Assembly (NCBI RefSeq): GCF_014837055.1
Contig: NZ_JACSPQ010000001.1
Span: forward strand, 48,935 to 112,934
Reading direction: 5' to 3'
DNA from: Phocaeicola faecium
GTDB lineage: Bacteria > Bacteroidota > Bacteroidia > Bacteroidales > Bacteroidaceae
Length of the DNA stretch: 64,000 nucleotides
In this document: piece by piece, positions 44,281 through 53,430 of the stretch
How positions within the stretch are numbered: position 1 is the first letter of the stretch
Layout: every line of letters starts with the position of its first letter
Position numbers and translations under genes: made by a program
The notes under the pieces: generated by a model
Told to the model about the DNA's origin: nothing
The model's input: only the letters and a program-made list of their open reading frames with translations
Databases searched by the model: none

Positions 44281-46062
44281 TTATTTCTTTCCTTCCAATT
44301 GTTCTTTCAATGCAGCCAGAGCATCGATGTCTCCCAGCGTAGTTGAAGCAGCTTGGTTTTGAATCATCGGAGTATCTTCTTTCTTAGAAGCCTTCTTAGC
44401 TTTCTTTTCTGCCTTTTCTTCTGCCTTAGCAGCATCTTCGAAGATACGGCTGTGAGAAAGGATGATACGTTTAGCATCTTTGTTGAATTCAATAACCTTG
44501 AACGGTAATTTTTCGTCCAACTGAGCTTGTGTTCCGTCTTCTTTAACCAAGTGTTTCGGAGTAGCGAAACCTTCAACGCCGTAAGGCAATGCTACAACAG
44601 CACCTTTATCCAACATTTCGATGATAGTTCCTTCGTGGATAGAACCTACTGTAAATACAGTTTCGAATACATCCCACGGATTTTCTTCCAACTGTTTGTG
44701 ACCGAGGCTCAAACGACGGTTTTCTTTGTCGATTTCCAGAACTACTACTTCAATGTCAGCACCGATTTGAGTGAATTCAGACGGGTGTTTGATTTTCTTA
44801 GTCCATGACAGGTCAGAGATGTGAATCAAACCGTCAACACCTTCTTCGATTTCTACGAATACGCCGAAGTTAGTGAAGTTACGCACTTTAGCGGTGTGTT
44901 TAGAGCCAACAGGATATTTCTCTTCGATAGTTTCCCATGGATCCGGTTTCAGTTGTTTGATACCCAAAGACATCTTACGTTCTTCGCGGTCAAGAGTCAG
45001 GATAACAGCTTCGATTTCGTCGCCTACCTTCATGAAGTCTTGAGCTGAACGCAAGTGTTGTGACCATGACATTTCTGATACGTGAATCAAACCTTCAACG
45101 CCCGGAGCGATTTCGATGAATGCACCGTAATCAGCCATTACAACTACTTTACCCTTCACGTGGTCGCCAACCTTCAAGTTCGGGTCAAGGCTATCCCACG
45201 GATGCGGAGTAAGTTGTTTCAGACCCAAAGCGATACGTTTCTTTTCGTCATCGAAGTCAAGGATAACAACGTTCAACTTCTGATCCAACTGAACTACTTC
45301 ATGCGGATCGCTTACGCGGCCCCATGACAAGTCGGTGATATGAATCAAACCGTCTACGCCGCCCAAGTCGATGAATACGCCGTAAGATGTGATATTCTTG
45401 ACAGTACCTTCCAGTACCTGACCTTTTTCGAGTTTGCTGATGATTTCTTTCTTCTGTTGTTCCAGTTCTGCTTCGATAAGTGCTTTGTGAGAAACAACAA
45501 CGTTCTTAAATTCTTGGTTGATTTTAACAACCTTGAATTCCATAGTTTTACCTACGAATACATCATAGTCGCGGATAGGTTTCACATCAATTTGAGAACC
45601 CGGCAAGAATGCTTCGATACCGAATACGTCAACAATCATACCGCCCTTCGTACGGCATTTGATGTAACCCTTGATAATTTCTTCGTTTTCAAGCGCAGCG
45701 TTTACGCGGTCCCAAGAACGAGTAGCGCGTGCTTTCTTGTGAGACAAAATCAGTTGGCCTTTTTTGTCTTCTTGGTTTTCGATGTACACTTCTACTGTGT
45801 CGCCAACTTTCAAATCCGGATTGTAACGGAATTCGCTCAACGGAATGATACCGTCTGATTTGTAGCCAATGTTAACTACAACTTCGCGTTTGTTCATTGC
45901 GATTACAGTGCCGTCTACTACCTCACGGTCGCTTACTTTGTTCAGCGTGTTGTCATAAGCCTTTTCTTGTGCTTCTTTGCTTTCGGCAGTTGTTGAATCG
46001 CCTTTTTCATAAGCATCCCAGTTGAAATCTTCAATGGGCTTTACGTCTTTTAAGTTTTCCAT
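44281..46062 (-). CDS. rpsA: 30S ribosomal protein S1
   Basis: A 593-residue RNA-binding protein that brings mRNA to the 30S subunit. Six S1 OB-fold domains can be followed by their repeated cores: VVVNIGYKSDGIIPLSEF, MIVDVFGIEAFLPGSQ, YGVFIDLGGVDGLIHITDLS, YGAFIEIAPGVEGLIHVSEM, FGVFVEIEEGVDGLIHISDL and AVVALPYGVEGFATPKHL. The C-terminal tail is Lys/Glu/Ala-rich (AAKAEEKAEKKAKKASKKED). S1 matters for translation in Bacteroidetes, where Shine-Dalgarno pairing is little used. It is a single-gene unit with its own promoter at 46127. Confidence 0.97.
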   Translation of the reverse strand: MENLKDVKPIEDFNWDAYEKGDSTTAESKEAQEKAYDNTLNKVSDREVVDGTVIAMNKREVVVNIGYKSDGIIPLSEFRYNPDLKVGDTVEVYIENQEDKKGQLILSHKKARATRSWDRVNAALENEEIIKGYIKCRTKGGMIVDVFGIEAFLPGSQIDVKPIRDYDVFVGKTMEFKVVKINQEFKNVVVSHKALIEAELEQQKKEIISKLEKGQVLEGTVKNITSYGVFIDLGGVDGLIHITDLSWGRVSDPHEVVQLDQKLNVVILDFDDEKKRIALGLKQLTPHPWDSLDPNLKVGDHVKGKVVVMADYGAFIEIAPGVEGLIHVSEMSWSQHLRSAQDFMKVGDEIEAVILTLDREERKMSLGIKQLKPDPWETIEEKYPVGSKHTAKVRNFTNFGVFVEIEEGVDGLIHISDLSWTKKIKHPSEFTQIGADIEVVVLEIDKENRRLSLGHKQLEENPWDVFETVFTVGSIHEGTIIEMLDKGAVVALPYGVEGFATPKHLVKEDGTQAQLDEKLPFKVIEFNKDAKRIILSHSRIFEDAAKAEEKAEKKAKKASKKEDTPMIQNQAASTTLGDIDALAALKEQLEGKK

Positions 46063-46126
46063 TAAATTGATTAATTGTTTGTAAATAACTAATTGTGTTA
46101 GACTTTATATTGATCTAATTCGGGCG

Positions 46127-46134
46127 CAAAGATA
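46127..46134 (-). promoter_or_regulatory. -7 promoter element of rpsA
   Basis: Minus-strand TATCTTTG (complement of 46127-46134) followed by GCGC; it predicts a start near 46120 and a leader of about 58 nt to the rpsA ATG. The -33 position is T-rich without a clear TTTG. Confidence 0.65.
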
Positions 46135-46168
46135 CGATAAAAAGTTGATAACTAAAAAAAATGCCCGA

Positions 46169-47092
46169 TTATTTTGTCTCATTCTGTAAAGTTATTTGTT
46201 GTATGTATCGGTAGACGGTTTCTGAAATATCGGCTATGATTTGCGCCGTGGCTTCGGGTGTTTCTTCCGAGTCTTTTACGAATACGGCGATGGTGTATCG
46301 CTGTCCGTTGGGGAGGACGACGAATCCGGCATCGTTGATTCCGATGATTTGCCCGCGGGGGTTGCGGTCGCCTGTTCCCGTTTTGTGTCCGATGATTGCC
46401 CCGGTGTTTTCCAGCGGGCGGAAGAGGCGGTCTTTTCCGGTTTGGCAGGTGACGAGGGTCTGTCTGACAAACGCACGATAACCGTCTGCGGGGAGGCGGT
46501 TGAGGAAAATTTCAAACAGACGTGCTGCCGCGAGGGGAGTGGTCCAGTTCTCGTAACAGTGGCTTAAATCTTGGTGCATCTCGTCTTCGGTCATGCGGAT
46601 GGAAAAGTCGGTCACACCGAGGCTGCGGATATAGCGGTCGGTTTCTTGGGGACTGACAAGACGGTGGAAAAGGATGTCGCAAGCATTGTTGTCGCTCAGT
46701 TGCAGCGTGTAAGTCAGCAGTTCCGCCACCGATAGGCTTACTGTTTCATTGCCTGCATACTTGTCGCGCAGCGGACTGTACGTGTCGGGTTTCAATTCTT
46801 CGTTGCCGATGGTTATCAGGCTGTCGAGCGAGCGGTTGTTTCGCCGTAAGTAATCCGTGACGGCAAGTGCCTGATGAAATTTGAATACGCTCATCATCGG
46901 ATAACGGCACTCGTTGTTCACGGTTATCGTGTCCGTTCCGTTACGTATCACGGCTACGCCCACTTCCGCCTTCCGTTGGTTGGCGATGCGTTGTATTTGT
47001 TCCTCCAGACTCACTTGTTGAGCGGTTGCGGCGATGGGCTGTAAAAAGATACCTCCCCAGAGGAGTATAGCGATGCGGAAAATTTTTCTCAT
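46169..47092 (-). CDS. Class A beta-lactamase, subclass A2-like (CepA/CblA/PER-type)
   Basis: A 307-residue periplasmic enzyme that hydrolyses beta-lactam antibiotics. Signal peptide to about residue 24 (ATAQQ). Active-site motifs: S68-V-F-K71 (SxxK), S133-D-N, the omega-loop E169-D-E-M-H173, and K237-T-G-T. His where most class A enzymes have Asn170 is known from PER-1, which places this in the Bacteroidetes-associated A2 branch together with CepA, CblA and CfxA; many of these favour cephalosporins. It is probably a chromosomal gene: flanking genes are housekeeping and no IS gene or mobilization gene adjoins. A MITE-like element lies upstream. Confidence 0.93.
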   Translation of the reverse strand: MRKIFRIAILLWGGIFLQPIAATAQQVSLEEQIQRIANQRKAEVGVAVIRNGTDTITVNNECRYPMMSVFKFHQALAVTDYLRRNNRSLDSLITIGNEELKPDTYSPLRDKYAGNETVSLSVAELLTYTLQLSDNNACDILFHRLVSPQETDRYIRSLGVTDFSIRMTEDEMHQDLSHCYENWTTPLAAARLFEIFLNRLPADGYRAFVRQTLVTCQTGKDRLFRPLENTGAIIGHKTGTGDRNPRGQIIGINDAGFVVLPNGQRYTIAVFVKDSEETPEATAQIIADISETVYRYIQQITLQNETK

Positions 47093-47123
47093 GATTCGGG
47101 TTCTGTTTGGGATTACTGTCAGG

Positions 47124-47131
47124 CAAAGTTA
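47124..47131 (-). promoter_or_regulatory. -7 promoter element of the beta-lactamase gene
   Basis: Minus-strand TAACTTTG (complement of 47124-47131) matches TAnnTTTG and is 31 bp from the beta-lactamase ATG. The matching -33 region falls at about 47151-47160, where the MITE-like element begins (TTTCTG), so the element may supply or alter the -33 box. Confidence 0.6.
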
Positions 47132-47155
47132 CAGATTTTTATTCTTCGTTCTATC

Positions 47156-47248
47156 AGAAACTGTTTTGAATTTATCGCCCAAAGCACACACGAAAAGGGA
47201 ATGCATCAAGGCGAGAAAAACTTTTTGGAGAAATTCAAAACAGTTTCT
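47156..47248. mobile_element. Short MITE-like element, perfect 18-bp terminal inverted repeats
   Basis: AGAAACTGTTTTGAATTT (47156-47173) is repeated perfectly in inverse orientation at 47231-47248, enclosing 57 nt without an ORF. The ends share the pattern AGA-N2-CTGTTT-AATTT with the larger element at 39247. It sits 63 bp upstream of the beta-lactamase start and 50 bp after the DUF4405 gene stop. It could be a non-autonomous transposon relic or act as a terminator for the DUF4405 gene. Confidence 0.65.
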
Positions 47249-47297
47249 CAGTTTAGTCGGGAAAAAGCCTGCGTTATGTACCATCCGTTCCGGCGAA

Positions 47298-47699
47298 TCA
47301 TCTCCGGCGGGCGGCGTGAACCAGTGAAAGTACCGTCAGCAGAATGCCCAGTCGGTAGTGCCACAGACCGATACCGGAGTTCGCCCCGCTTACATACGCC
47401 AGCAGCATGATACCCGTAACCGTTACTGTCAGGAAAGTTGCCGACAAGAAAAGGGTTGTCTTGCTTTTTCTGCCGATGCCTTTTCGGGCAAGGGATTTAT
47501 ACCAATACCGGTGTCGCTTTACGTGAAAACTTACAGACGCGAGCCAGAGCAGGCTGGCTGCTACGTGTGCCGCGTTCCAAATGTGCCATGCCTCGTGGTT
47601 GGTTCCGTGCCCGGCAATATGCAGGCCGATGCCCGTAACTGCCGACATTACAAATGCCAACGGCAACAGCCGCTTCATGTAAAATGATGTCTTTCCCAT
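47298..47699 (-). CDS. DUF4405-type membrane protein (cytochrome-b-like four-helix)
   Basis: A 133-residue inner-membrane protein with four hydrophobic helices and several intramembrane histidines (GIGLHIAGHGTNHEAWHIWN, AAHVAASLLWLASVSFHVKR, LWHYRLGILLTVLSLVHAAR). The size and spaced His residues fit the DUF4405 family, which resembles the haem-binding helices of cytochrome b561. It may carry haem and take part in membrane electron transfer. A second possible start is ATG 47678. It is 73 bp from the AraC-type regulator, same strand. Confidence 0.72.
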   Translation of the reverse strand: MGKTSFYMKRLLPLAFVMSAVTGIGLHIAGHGTNHEAWHIWNAAHVAASLLWLASVSFHVKRHRYWYKSLARKGIGRKSKTTLFLSATFLTVTVTGIMLLAYVSGANSGIGLWHYRLGILLTVLSLVHAARRR

Positions 47700-47772
47700 T
47701 CTTCTTTTTTTGACGGCAAAGTTAGAGTAGGCGAACAGAAGAGGGAATAGACAGAATAAGGTTATACTTGTA

Positions 47773-48651
47773 CTATTTGAGGTTTCTTTGTCGGAACGTG
47801 CTCGGACTTATTCCCGTTGCCTGCGTAAACAGGCGTGAGAAATAAGCATAGTCATCGATGCCGAGGCGGTTGGATATTTCCTTTACGGCGAGGTCGGTGT
47901 GGACAAGCATCCGCTTGGCTTGCAGCACCACCTCATTCTTTATATATAAGGTAACGTTCATCCCCGTAACTTTCTTTACCGCTTCATTCAGATATACGGG
48001 CGAGATGTTCAGCAGCGAGGCGTAATAAGACGGGTAGCGGTTTTCGGCAAGGTGTTCGGACAACAAGCGGCGGAACGACAGCACGATTTCAACTTGCCTG
48101 CGGTTCTGTTTTGCCTGCTGCAACCCGATTTCGCGCACCACCTCTGCTACGATGCCCGTAAATGCTTCGGTCAGCCGTCGTACCGTGGTCTTCATCAGCT
48201 CATCGGCTATGCAGTCTATTCTGTCGGCAAGGATAGATGCTATCTGTTTCAGCTCGTCCATCCGCCGTTTGTCAATCCTGACCGACGAGGCAAACAGTGA
48301 AAAATTATCGAAAATGTTCTTTTCCATACTCCCGATAAAGCTGCTGTCGGCAAACAGCAGCCAGCCTTCCACCTCTTCCGAACTGACAAAACGATGCACC
48401 TGACCGGGCTGTATCAGGTATATGTCTCCTTCGGAAAACCGACATTCTTTGAAATCGATGATGCCGCATCCCGTTCCCTTTTCCACCAAACCGATGATAT
48501 AGTAATCGTCTTGATGGCTGTACGACACGGGCACGGCTTCACCCCGTGAGGGAGTCACCCTGCGGAGGCGTATCCCGAAGTCGGAAAACATAAGGCTTTT
48601 ATGTTGTGGAAGTTGTTGCGGCATATCGTTTGCGTTCGGTTTCGGATACAA
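47773..48651 (-). CDS. AraC-family transcriptional regulator
   Basis: A 292-residue regulator. The N-terminal cupin sensor (about 30-130, KGTGCGIIDFKECRFSEGDI, YLIQPGQVHRFVS) precedes a linker helix and the C-terminal AraC DNA-binding domain (about 195-292) with two helix-turn-helix units: SYYASLLNISPVYLNEAVKK and VKEISNRLGIDDYAYFSRLF, ending TGISPSTFRQR. The cupin half should bind a small ligand. It lies downstream of the RND pump on the same strand but separated by element E, so it may or may not control the pump; the DUF4405 gene right after it is another candidate target. Confidence 0.9.
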   Translation of the reverse strand: MYPKPNANDMPQQLPQHKSLMFSDFGIRLRRVTPSRGEAVPVSYSHQDDYYIIGLVEKGTGCGIIDFKECRFSEGDIYLIQPGQVHRFVSSEEVEGWLLFADSSFIGSMEKNIFDNFSLFASSVRIDKRRMDELKQIASILADRIDCIADELMKTTVRRLTEAFTGIVAEVVREIGLQQAKQNRRQVEIVLSFRRLLSEHLAENRYPSYYASLLNISPVYLNEAVKKVTGMNVTLYIKNEVVLQAKRMLVHTDLAVKEISNRLGIDDYAYFSRLFTQATGISPSTFRQRNLK

Positions 48652-48701
48652 AGGTATTTTTTACTTCGGAAACAGCGAACAGGAAGCAAAGAAAAAAGCG
48701 G

Positions 48702-48790
48702 AAAAATTCATGCGGTAGCGATGCTGCTCCCTTGCGGTAGAAAGTGTTGTCACATGCGGTAATGTAAGGTAACGCAAGCGGTAGAATTTT
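48702..48790. repeat. 22-bp-pitch box element, copy E (89 bp, four direct boxes)
   Basis: Left end AAAAATT, boxes CATGCGGTAG 48709-48718, CTTGCGGTAG 48731-48740, CATGCGGTAA 48753-48762 and CAAGCGGTAG 48775-48784, each 22 bp apart, right end AATTTT. Unlike other copies all four boxes face the same way, so it cannot fold by box pairing; the ends AAAAATT/AATTTT can still pair. It lies between the AraC-type gene and the pump outer-membrane gene. Confidence 0.9.
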
Positions 48791-48888
48791 ACGGCGGATA
48801 CAAAAAAGCTACCGCCTCTGCCGAATGTTCTCTTGCTCAGGTTGTTAGCAGAAAATCGGCAGCGACGGTAGCTGCAACTGAAAAACGG

Positions 48889-50286
48889 TTATTCCTTCCA
48901 GCCTCCTCCGAGTGCTTTATAGAGGTTTACCATTGTAATTTGTTTGTCGCGGATGGCATTGCTCAGACTGATTTGTGCATCTAAATATCCACGTTGCGCA
49001 TCCAGCAAATCCATGTAACCGATAACCCCGTTCATGTATTGCAGTTGGGCAAGCTCAAGCGTACTTTTCGACGATTGCTCCAATCGCAGGCGGGTTTCGT
49101 AGATTTCTTTTATCTTATTAAATTCGGCTATTGCGTTATAAGCATCCTTGAACGCATTCAGCACCACTTTCTCGTAGGCATACAGCGCCTGTTCGTAAGC
49201 GGCTTTGGCTGCTTTCAGGCGGGCGCGGTTTTTCCCCATTGCAAAAATAGGCTGGGTCAGCGTACCGGTAATCAGGTGATGAGGCGATTTAAGCAGTTCG
49301 CTCAGCAGTTCGCTTTCCGCCCCGTAAGTAGCCGTCAGCGCAATGTTGGGGAACAGGCTGGTGTAAGCCACGCCTACCGAAGCATTGGCAGCTATCAGCG
49401 CCTGTTCTGCCTGTCGCACGTCCGGACGGCGTTCGAGCAACGCCGAAGGCAATCCAACCGGAAGGCTGACCGGAAACATTACGTCTTCGGGTAAAACCGA
49501 ACGGTTGATGTGGTGCGGATATTCGCCGGTAAGAAAAGCGATTTCGTTTTCTTTCAGTGTGATTTGCCGTTCCAAATCGGGGACGAGGGTGGCAGTACGC
49601 GCCAACTCCACTTGTGCCTGACGGAATGCCGTTTCGGAAGTCAGACCTCCTTCGTAGCGGATGCGAGCCAGATGAAGGCTCTCGCTGCGGGCATCCACCG
49701 TCTTTTTTACAATCGAGAGTTCGTTATCGAGTGCTACCAATTCAAAATAAGATTGCGCCACTTGTGCGATAAGGCTCATCTTCAAGGCACGCTGGTTTTC
49801 TACCGAACCCACAAATTCCGCCACGCTGCGGTCTCTTGCCCAGCGGAGTTTCCCCCACAAGTCGAGTTCCCATGCCACAGTACCTTTCAGGTCAAACTGG
49901 TCGTCCATGCTTACATGGTCGCCTCCGTAGTTCTCTCTTTCACGTTCTCCGTACACCCGTAAGCCTACCTGCGGAAACATGTTGGCATAATCGATGCGCT
50001 TTTGTGCAGCCAGTTGTTTTACCCGCGCCGCAGCAATCAACATATCCTTATTATATGTCAGCGTTTTGCGAATCAAGGCTTGCAGGGTAGTATCGGTATA
50101 AAGCTGTTCCCATGCATAATCGCCGATGGAGGTAGTGTCGACGCTCAGGCTGTCGAGTGTCTCGGGTAATTCGAGTTGGGGGCGCGTATAATGTTTTCCT
50201 AACTTACAGCTTCCCAAGAGAAGCGAAGCTGCAAACAGGAAAAATAAAAAGCGATATCTTAATAAAGTTTGTATCATGACACACAT
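48889..50286 (-). CDS. RND efflux outer-membrane channel lipoprotein (OprM/NodT family)
   Basis: A 465-residue TolC-type channel with lipobox LLGSC (Cys27). Two OEP repeats of long helices and barrel strands are visible: YTRPQLELPETLDSLSVDTT with the first helical pair, then LRRRPDVRQAEQ-type motif (LLERRPDVRQAEQALIAANA) and SLFPNIALTATYGAESELLS, typical of NodT/OprM. It completes the tripartite pump with the two upstream genes; 6 bp separate it from the RND transporter gene. ATG 50277 (MIQTLLRYR) is an alternative start three codons in. Last gene of the operon. Confidence 0.94.
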   Translation of the reverse strand: MCVMIQTLLRYRFLFFLFAASLLLGSCKLGKHYTRPQLELPETLDSLSVDTTSIGDYAWEQLYTDTTLQALIRKTLTYNKDMLIAAARVKQLAAQKRIDYANMFPQVGLRVYGERERENYGGDHVSMDDQFDLKGTVAWELDLWGKLRWARDRSVAEFVGSVENQRALKMSLIAQVAQSYFELVALDNELSIVKKTVDARSESLHLARIRYEGGLTSETAFRQAQVELARTATLVPDLERQITLKENEIAFLTGEYPHHINRSVLPEDVMFPVSLPVGLPSALLERRPDVRQAEQALIAANASVGVAYTSLFPNIALTATYGAESELLSELLKSPHHLITGTLTQPIFAMGKNRARLKAAKAAYEQALYAYEKVVLNAFKDAYNAIAEFNKIKEIYETRLRLEQSSKSTLELAQLQYMNGVIGYMDLLDAQRGYLDAQISLSNAIRDKQITMVNLYKALGGGWKE

Positions 50287-50292
50287 ATAATA

Positions 50293-53200
50293 TTAGTTAG
50301 CATGTTTTGCTTTCAGTTTGTTTTTAGCTTTATAAATCATCACGAAGAAGAACGGAACAAGGAAGATTCCTATCGTAACCGCCGCTATCATTCCGAAGAA
50401 CAAACCTGTACCGATGGCCTGACGGCTGGCTGCTCCCGGACCTGTGGCGATGACCATCGGAACCATACCGAGGATAAAGGCAAGCGAGGTCATCAAAATA
50501 GGACGGAAACGCAGGTGGGCAGCGTGAAGCGTGGCTTCAATCAAATCTCGTCCGGCATCTACTTCATCTTTGGCAAACTCTACGATTAAGATGGCATTCT
50601 TTGCCGCCAATCCCATCAGCGTAACCAGACCAATCTGGAAATAAGTATCGTTTTCCAATCCGCAGAGTGCAACTCCGGCGTATGCTCCTAACGCGGCAAC
50701 GGGCAGTGAGAGCAATACGGCGATGGGGATGCTCCAGCTTTCATAGAGAGCGGCAAGGAAAAGGAATACGAAAAGGAATACCAGCGACATAATCATGCCC
50801 GTTTGTCCGCCTGCCTGTTTTTCTTGGTAAGACAGACCACTCCATTCTACTCCGATGTTATCGGGCAGATGCTCGCGCGCCACCTGTTCGATGGTCTCCA
50901 TAGCCTGTCCCGAACTGTATCCGCTTGCAGCGGTTCCGCGTATCACTGCCGTATTAAACATATTGAAACGCTTGATGCTTCCCGGACCTGTGGTATATTC
51001 GGTTGTTCCGAGTGCGGTAAGCGGAATCATCGAACCGTTGCTTCCACGTACGAAAAACAGATTGATGTTATCTCTGTGTTCGCGGTAAGGAGCTTCGGCC
51101 TGAATGTATACACGGTAAATACGGTTAAACATGTTGAAGTCGTTTACGTATACCGAACCGGTGTAAGCCTTCATCGTAGCAAATACGTCCGACATCGGTA
51201 CACCTGATAATTTAACTTGGTCGCGGTCTACATCAAAGTAAAGTTGCGGAATGGCAGCCTGTAACGAAGATGACAACCCGCTTAACTCTTCCCGCTGCGA
51301 AGCATAATACATCAGCGTGTCGGTAGCTTCCACCAAGTCATCGTAGTTGGCATCTCCACGCGCTTCAAGCTGCATCTCAAATCCTCCCGAAGTACCCAAT
51401 CCCGGAATAACGGGTGGGGTAGAGAGGTATACCTTACATTCCGGATATTGTGAAAATTCCCGTTGAACGTCTGCCATAATCTCCTCAATGGTCGTATCAT
51501 CGCGTTCGGTCCACTCTTTCAATATAACGGTAAGCTGGCTTCGTGCCTGACTTGTTCCCACGCGCGGACTTGTACCTGTAACATTCTGTACATATTCCAC
51601 TGCCGGGTTTTTCATTAAATAATCTATGGCACGATTGGTCACGATGCGGGTTCTTTCCAGCGTGGTTCCCTCCGGCAGCTCTAATTCCACAGTGAAATAT
51701 CCTTGGTCTTCCGTGGGGAGGAAGCTGGTCGGGATGAGGCGGTATAACAAGAAGATAAATACGATAACCATTCCAAATCCGGCAGTTACTCGTTTGGGAT
51801 TCTTTATAATGCGTTTGATACCCGCTACGTATTTATTGTTTCCCAAATCCAGCCAGCGGTTTATTGTTCGGAACACCCGGTTCTTGGGTTTATTAGGGTC
51901 GTTGGGTTTTAATATCAGCGAACACATTACCGGGCTCAGCGTCAGAGCTACCACGGTAGAGAGCAATACGGAAATGGCAATCGTAACACTGAACTGGCGA
52001 TATAATTGTCCTGTAATTCCCGAAAGGAAACTTACCGGAACGAATACGGCAGCAAGCACCAAAGAAGTGGCAATCAAAGCCCCCGTCAGTCCGTCCATCG
52101 CCTTTTTGGTAGCCTCGTAAGGGCTGAGGTGTTCTTCTTCCATGATACGCTCAACGTTTTCCACCACCACAATGGCATCGTCTACCACCAGTCCGATGGC
52201 AAGAACCAATCCCAACAGAGTTAATATGTTGAGTGAAAATCCGAAAATAAGCATAAATCCGAATGTACCGATCAAAGAGATTGGCACGGCAATGGTCGGG
52301 ATAAGTGTGGCACGCCAGTTCTGTAATGAAAGAAATACCACGATGATAACCAATATCAATGCCTCGAACAAAGTTTTATATACTTCATGAATGGATTCGG
52401 AAATGTAATTCGTCATATCGAAAGGAATCTCATATTTTAATCCTTCCGGGAACGTTTTACTCATTTCCTCCATTGCTTTCTTAACATTTTCTGCCACTTC
52501 CATGGCATTGGCTCCCGGTAACATATAGATACCCAATACAGCAGCATTTCCATCGTTGATACCACTTTCTGTATTATATGATTGAGCTTCCAATGATACA
52601 CGTGCTACATCGCGCATACGAATAAGCGACCCGTCGGCATTAGCGCGAAGTACGATTTCTTCGAATTGCGATGCACTCGATAAACGTCCCTGCGCAGTGA
52701 TGGGTATCGTAATGTCTAATCCCGTGACAGGCTGTTGTCCCAATACACCAGCAGCCGACTCCCGGTTTTGGTCTTTCAACGCATTCTGTACATCCTGTAC
52801 CGTCAGTCCGAAATTGGCAAGGCGGGCAGGGTCTACCCATATCTGCATGGCATAGTAACGGCTACCGATATTTGATACACGCCCCACTCCCGGAATACGG
52901 CGGAGAAGGTCGAGTACGTTGATTGTAGCAAAGTTACTCAGATAAATTTCATCAAATTTAGGGTCGTTTGATGTTAAGCAGATTGTCATTAACTGGCTGG
53001 CTGCTTGTTTCTCGATTTCGATACCGTTTTGGATAACCTCGGCCGGCAATCGAGACTCTGCCAACTTGATACGGTTCTGGATTTCTACCGCAGCCAAATC
53101 AGGGTCGGCAGAGATATCGAACGTTACGGTTGCCGAGAATCCTCCGGAGTTCGAACTGTTTGACTCCATATACAACATGCCCGGCGTACCGTTCAACTCT

Positions 53201-53403
53201 TGTTCGATAGGAGTAGCCACAGCCTGCGACACTGTTAAAGCGCTTGCGCCCGGATACGACGCACTGATTCTTACCACAGGGGGAGTTATCTGCGGATATT
53301 GGTCGATGGGAAGCATTGTTAAGCCAATGATACCCACGATAACGATAAGTATAGAGATAACAGCCGAAAAGACCGGTCTGTCAATAAAGAAATTTACTTT
53401 CAT
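50293..53403 (-). CDS. RND multidrug efflux transporter, HAE1/AcrB family
   Basis: A 1036-residue proton-driven inner-membrane pump. Hallmarks: N-terminus NFFIDRPVFSAVISILIVIV, porter-domain phrases YPGASALTVSQAVATPIEQE and TVTFDISADPDLAAVEIQNR. TM4 carries the paired Asp of the proton relay in LGLVLAIGLVVDDAIVVVEN; the second half repeats the fold (FLAALYESWSIPIAVLLSLP, GLAAKNAILIVEFAKDE). Length and motifs match HAE1 pumps such as AcrB and MexB, which expel drugs, dyes and bile salts; bile resistance is plausible for a gut bacterium. It lies between adaptor and channel genes in the usual order. Confidence 0.96.
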   Translation of the reverse strand: MKVNFFIDRPVFSAVISILIVIVGIIGLTMLPIDQYPQITPPVVRISASYPGASALTVSQAVATPIEQELNGTPGMLYMESNSSNSGGFSATVTFDISADPDLAAVEIQNRIKLAESRLPAEVIQNGIEIEKQAASQLMTICLTSNDPKFDEIYLSNFATINVLDLLRRIPGVGRVSNIGSRYYAMQIWVDPARLANFGLTVQDVQNALKDQNRESAAGVLGQQPVTGLDITIPITAQGRLSSASQFEEIVLRANADGSLIRMRDVARVSLEAQSYNTESGINDGNAAVLGIYMLPGANAMEVAENVKKAMEEMSKTFPEGLKYEIPFDMTNYISESIHEVYKTLFEALILVIIVVFLSLQNWRATLIPTIAVPISLIGTFGFMLIFGFSLNILTLLGLVLAIGLVVDDAIVVVENVERIMEEEHLSPYEATKKAMDGLTGALIATSLVLAAVFVPVSFLSGITGQLYRQFSVTIAISVLLSTVVALTLSPVMCSLILKPNDPNKPKNRVFRTINRWLDLGNNKYVAGIKRIIKNPKRVTAGFGMVIVFIFLLYRLIPTSFLPTEDQGYFTVELELPEGTTLERTRIVTNRAIDYLMKNPAVEYVQNVTGTSPRVGTSQARSQLTVILKEWTERDDTTIEEIMADVQREFSQYPECKVYLSTPPVIPGLGTSGGFEMQLEARGDANYDDLVEATDTLMYYASQREELSGLSSSLQAAIPQLYFDVDRDQVKLSGVPMSDVFATMKAYTGSVYVNDFNMFNRIYRVYIQAEAPYREHRDNINLFFVRGSNGSMIPLTALGTTEYTTGPGSIKRFNMFNTAVIRGTAASGYSSGQAMETIEQVAREHLPDNIGVEWSGLSYQEKQAGGQTGMIMSLVFLFVFLFLAALYESWSIPIAVLLSLPVAALGAYAGVALCGLENDTYFQIGLVTLMGLAAKNAILIVEFAKDEVDAGRDLIEATLHAAHLRFRPILMTSLAFILGMVPMVIATGPGAASRQAIGTGLFFGMIAAVTIGIFLVPFFFVMIYKAKNKLKAKHAN

Positions 53404-53430
53404 GAGATATTTTGATTTGCCGTTGCTTTA

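Noticed and set aside
48702..48790. CRISPR-like array
   Set aside because: Regular 22-bp pitch, but repeats are only about 7-10 bp, there are just four units, no cas genes and the same element recurs singly in many intergenic sites.
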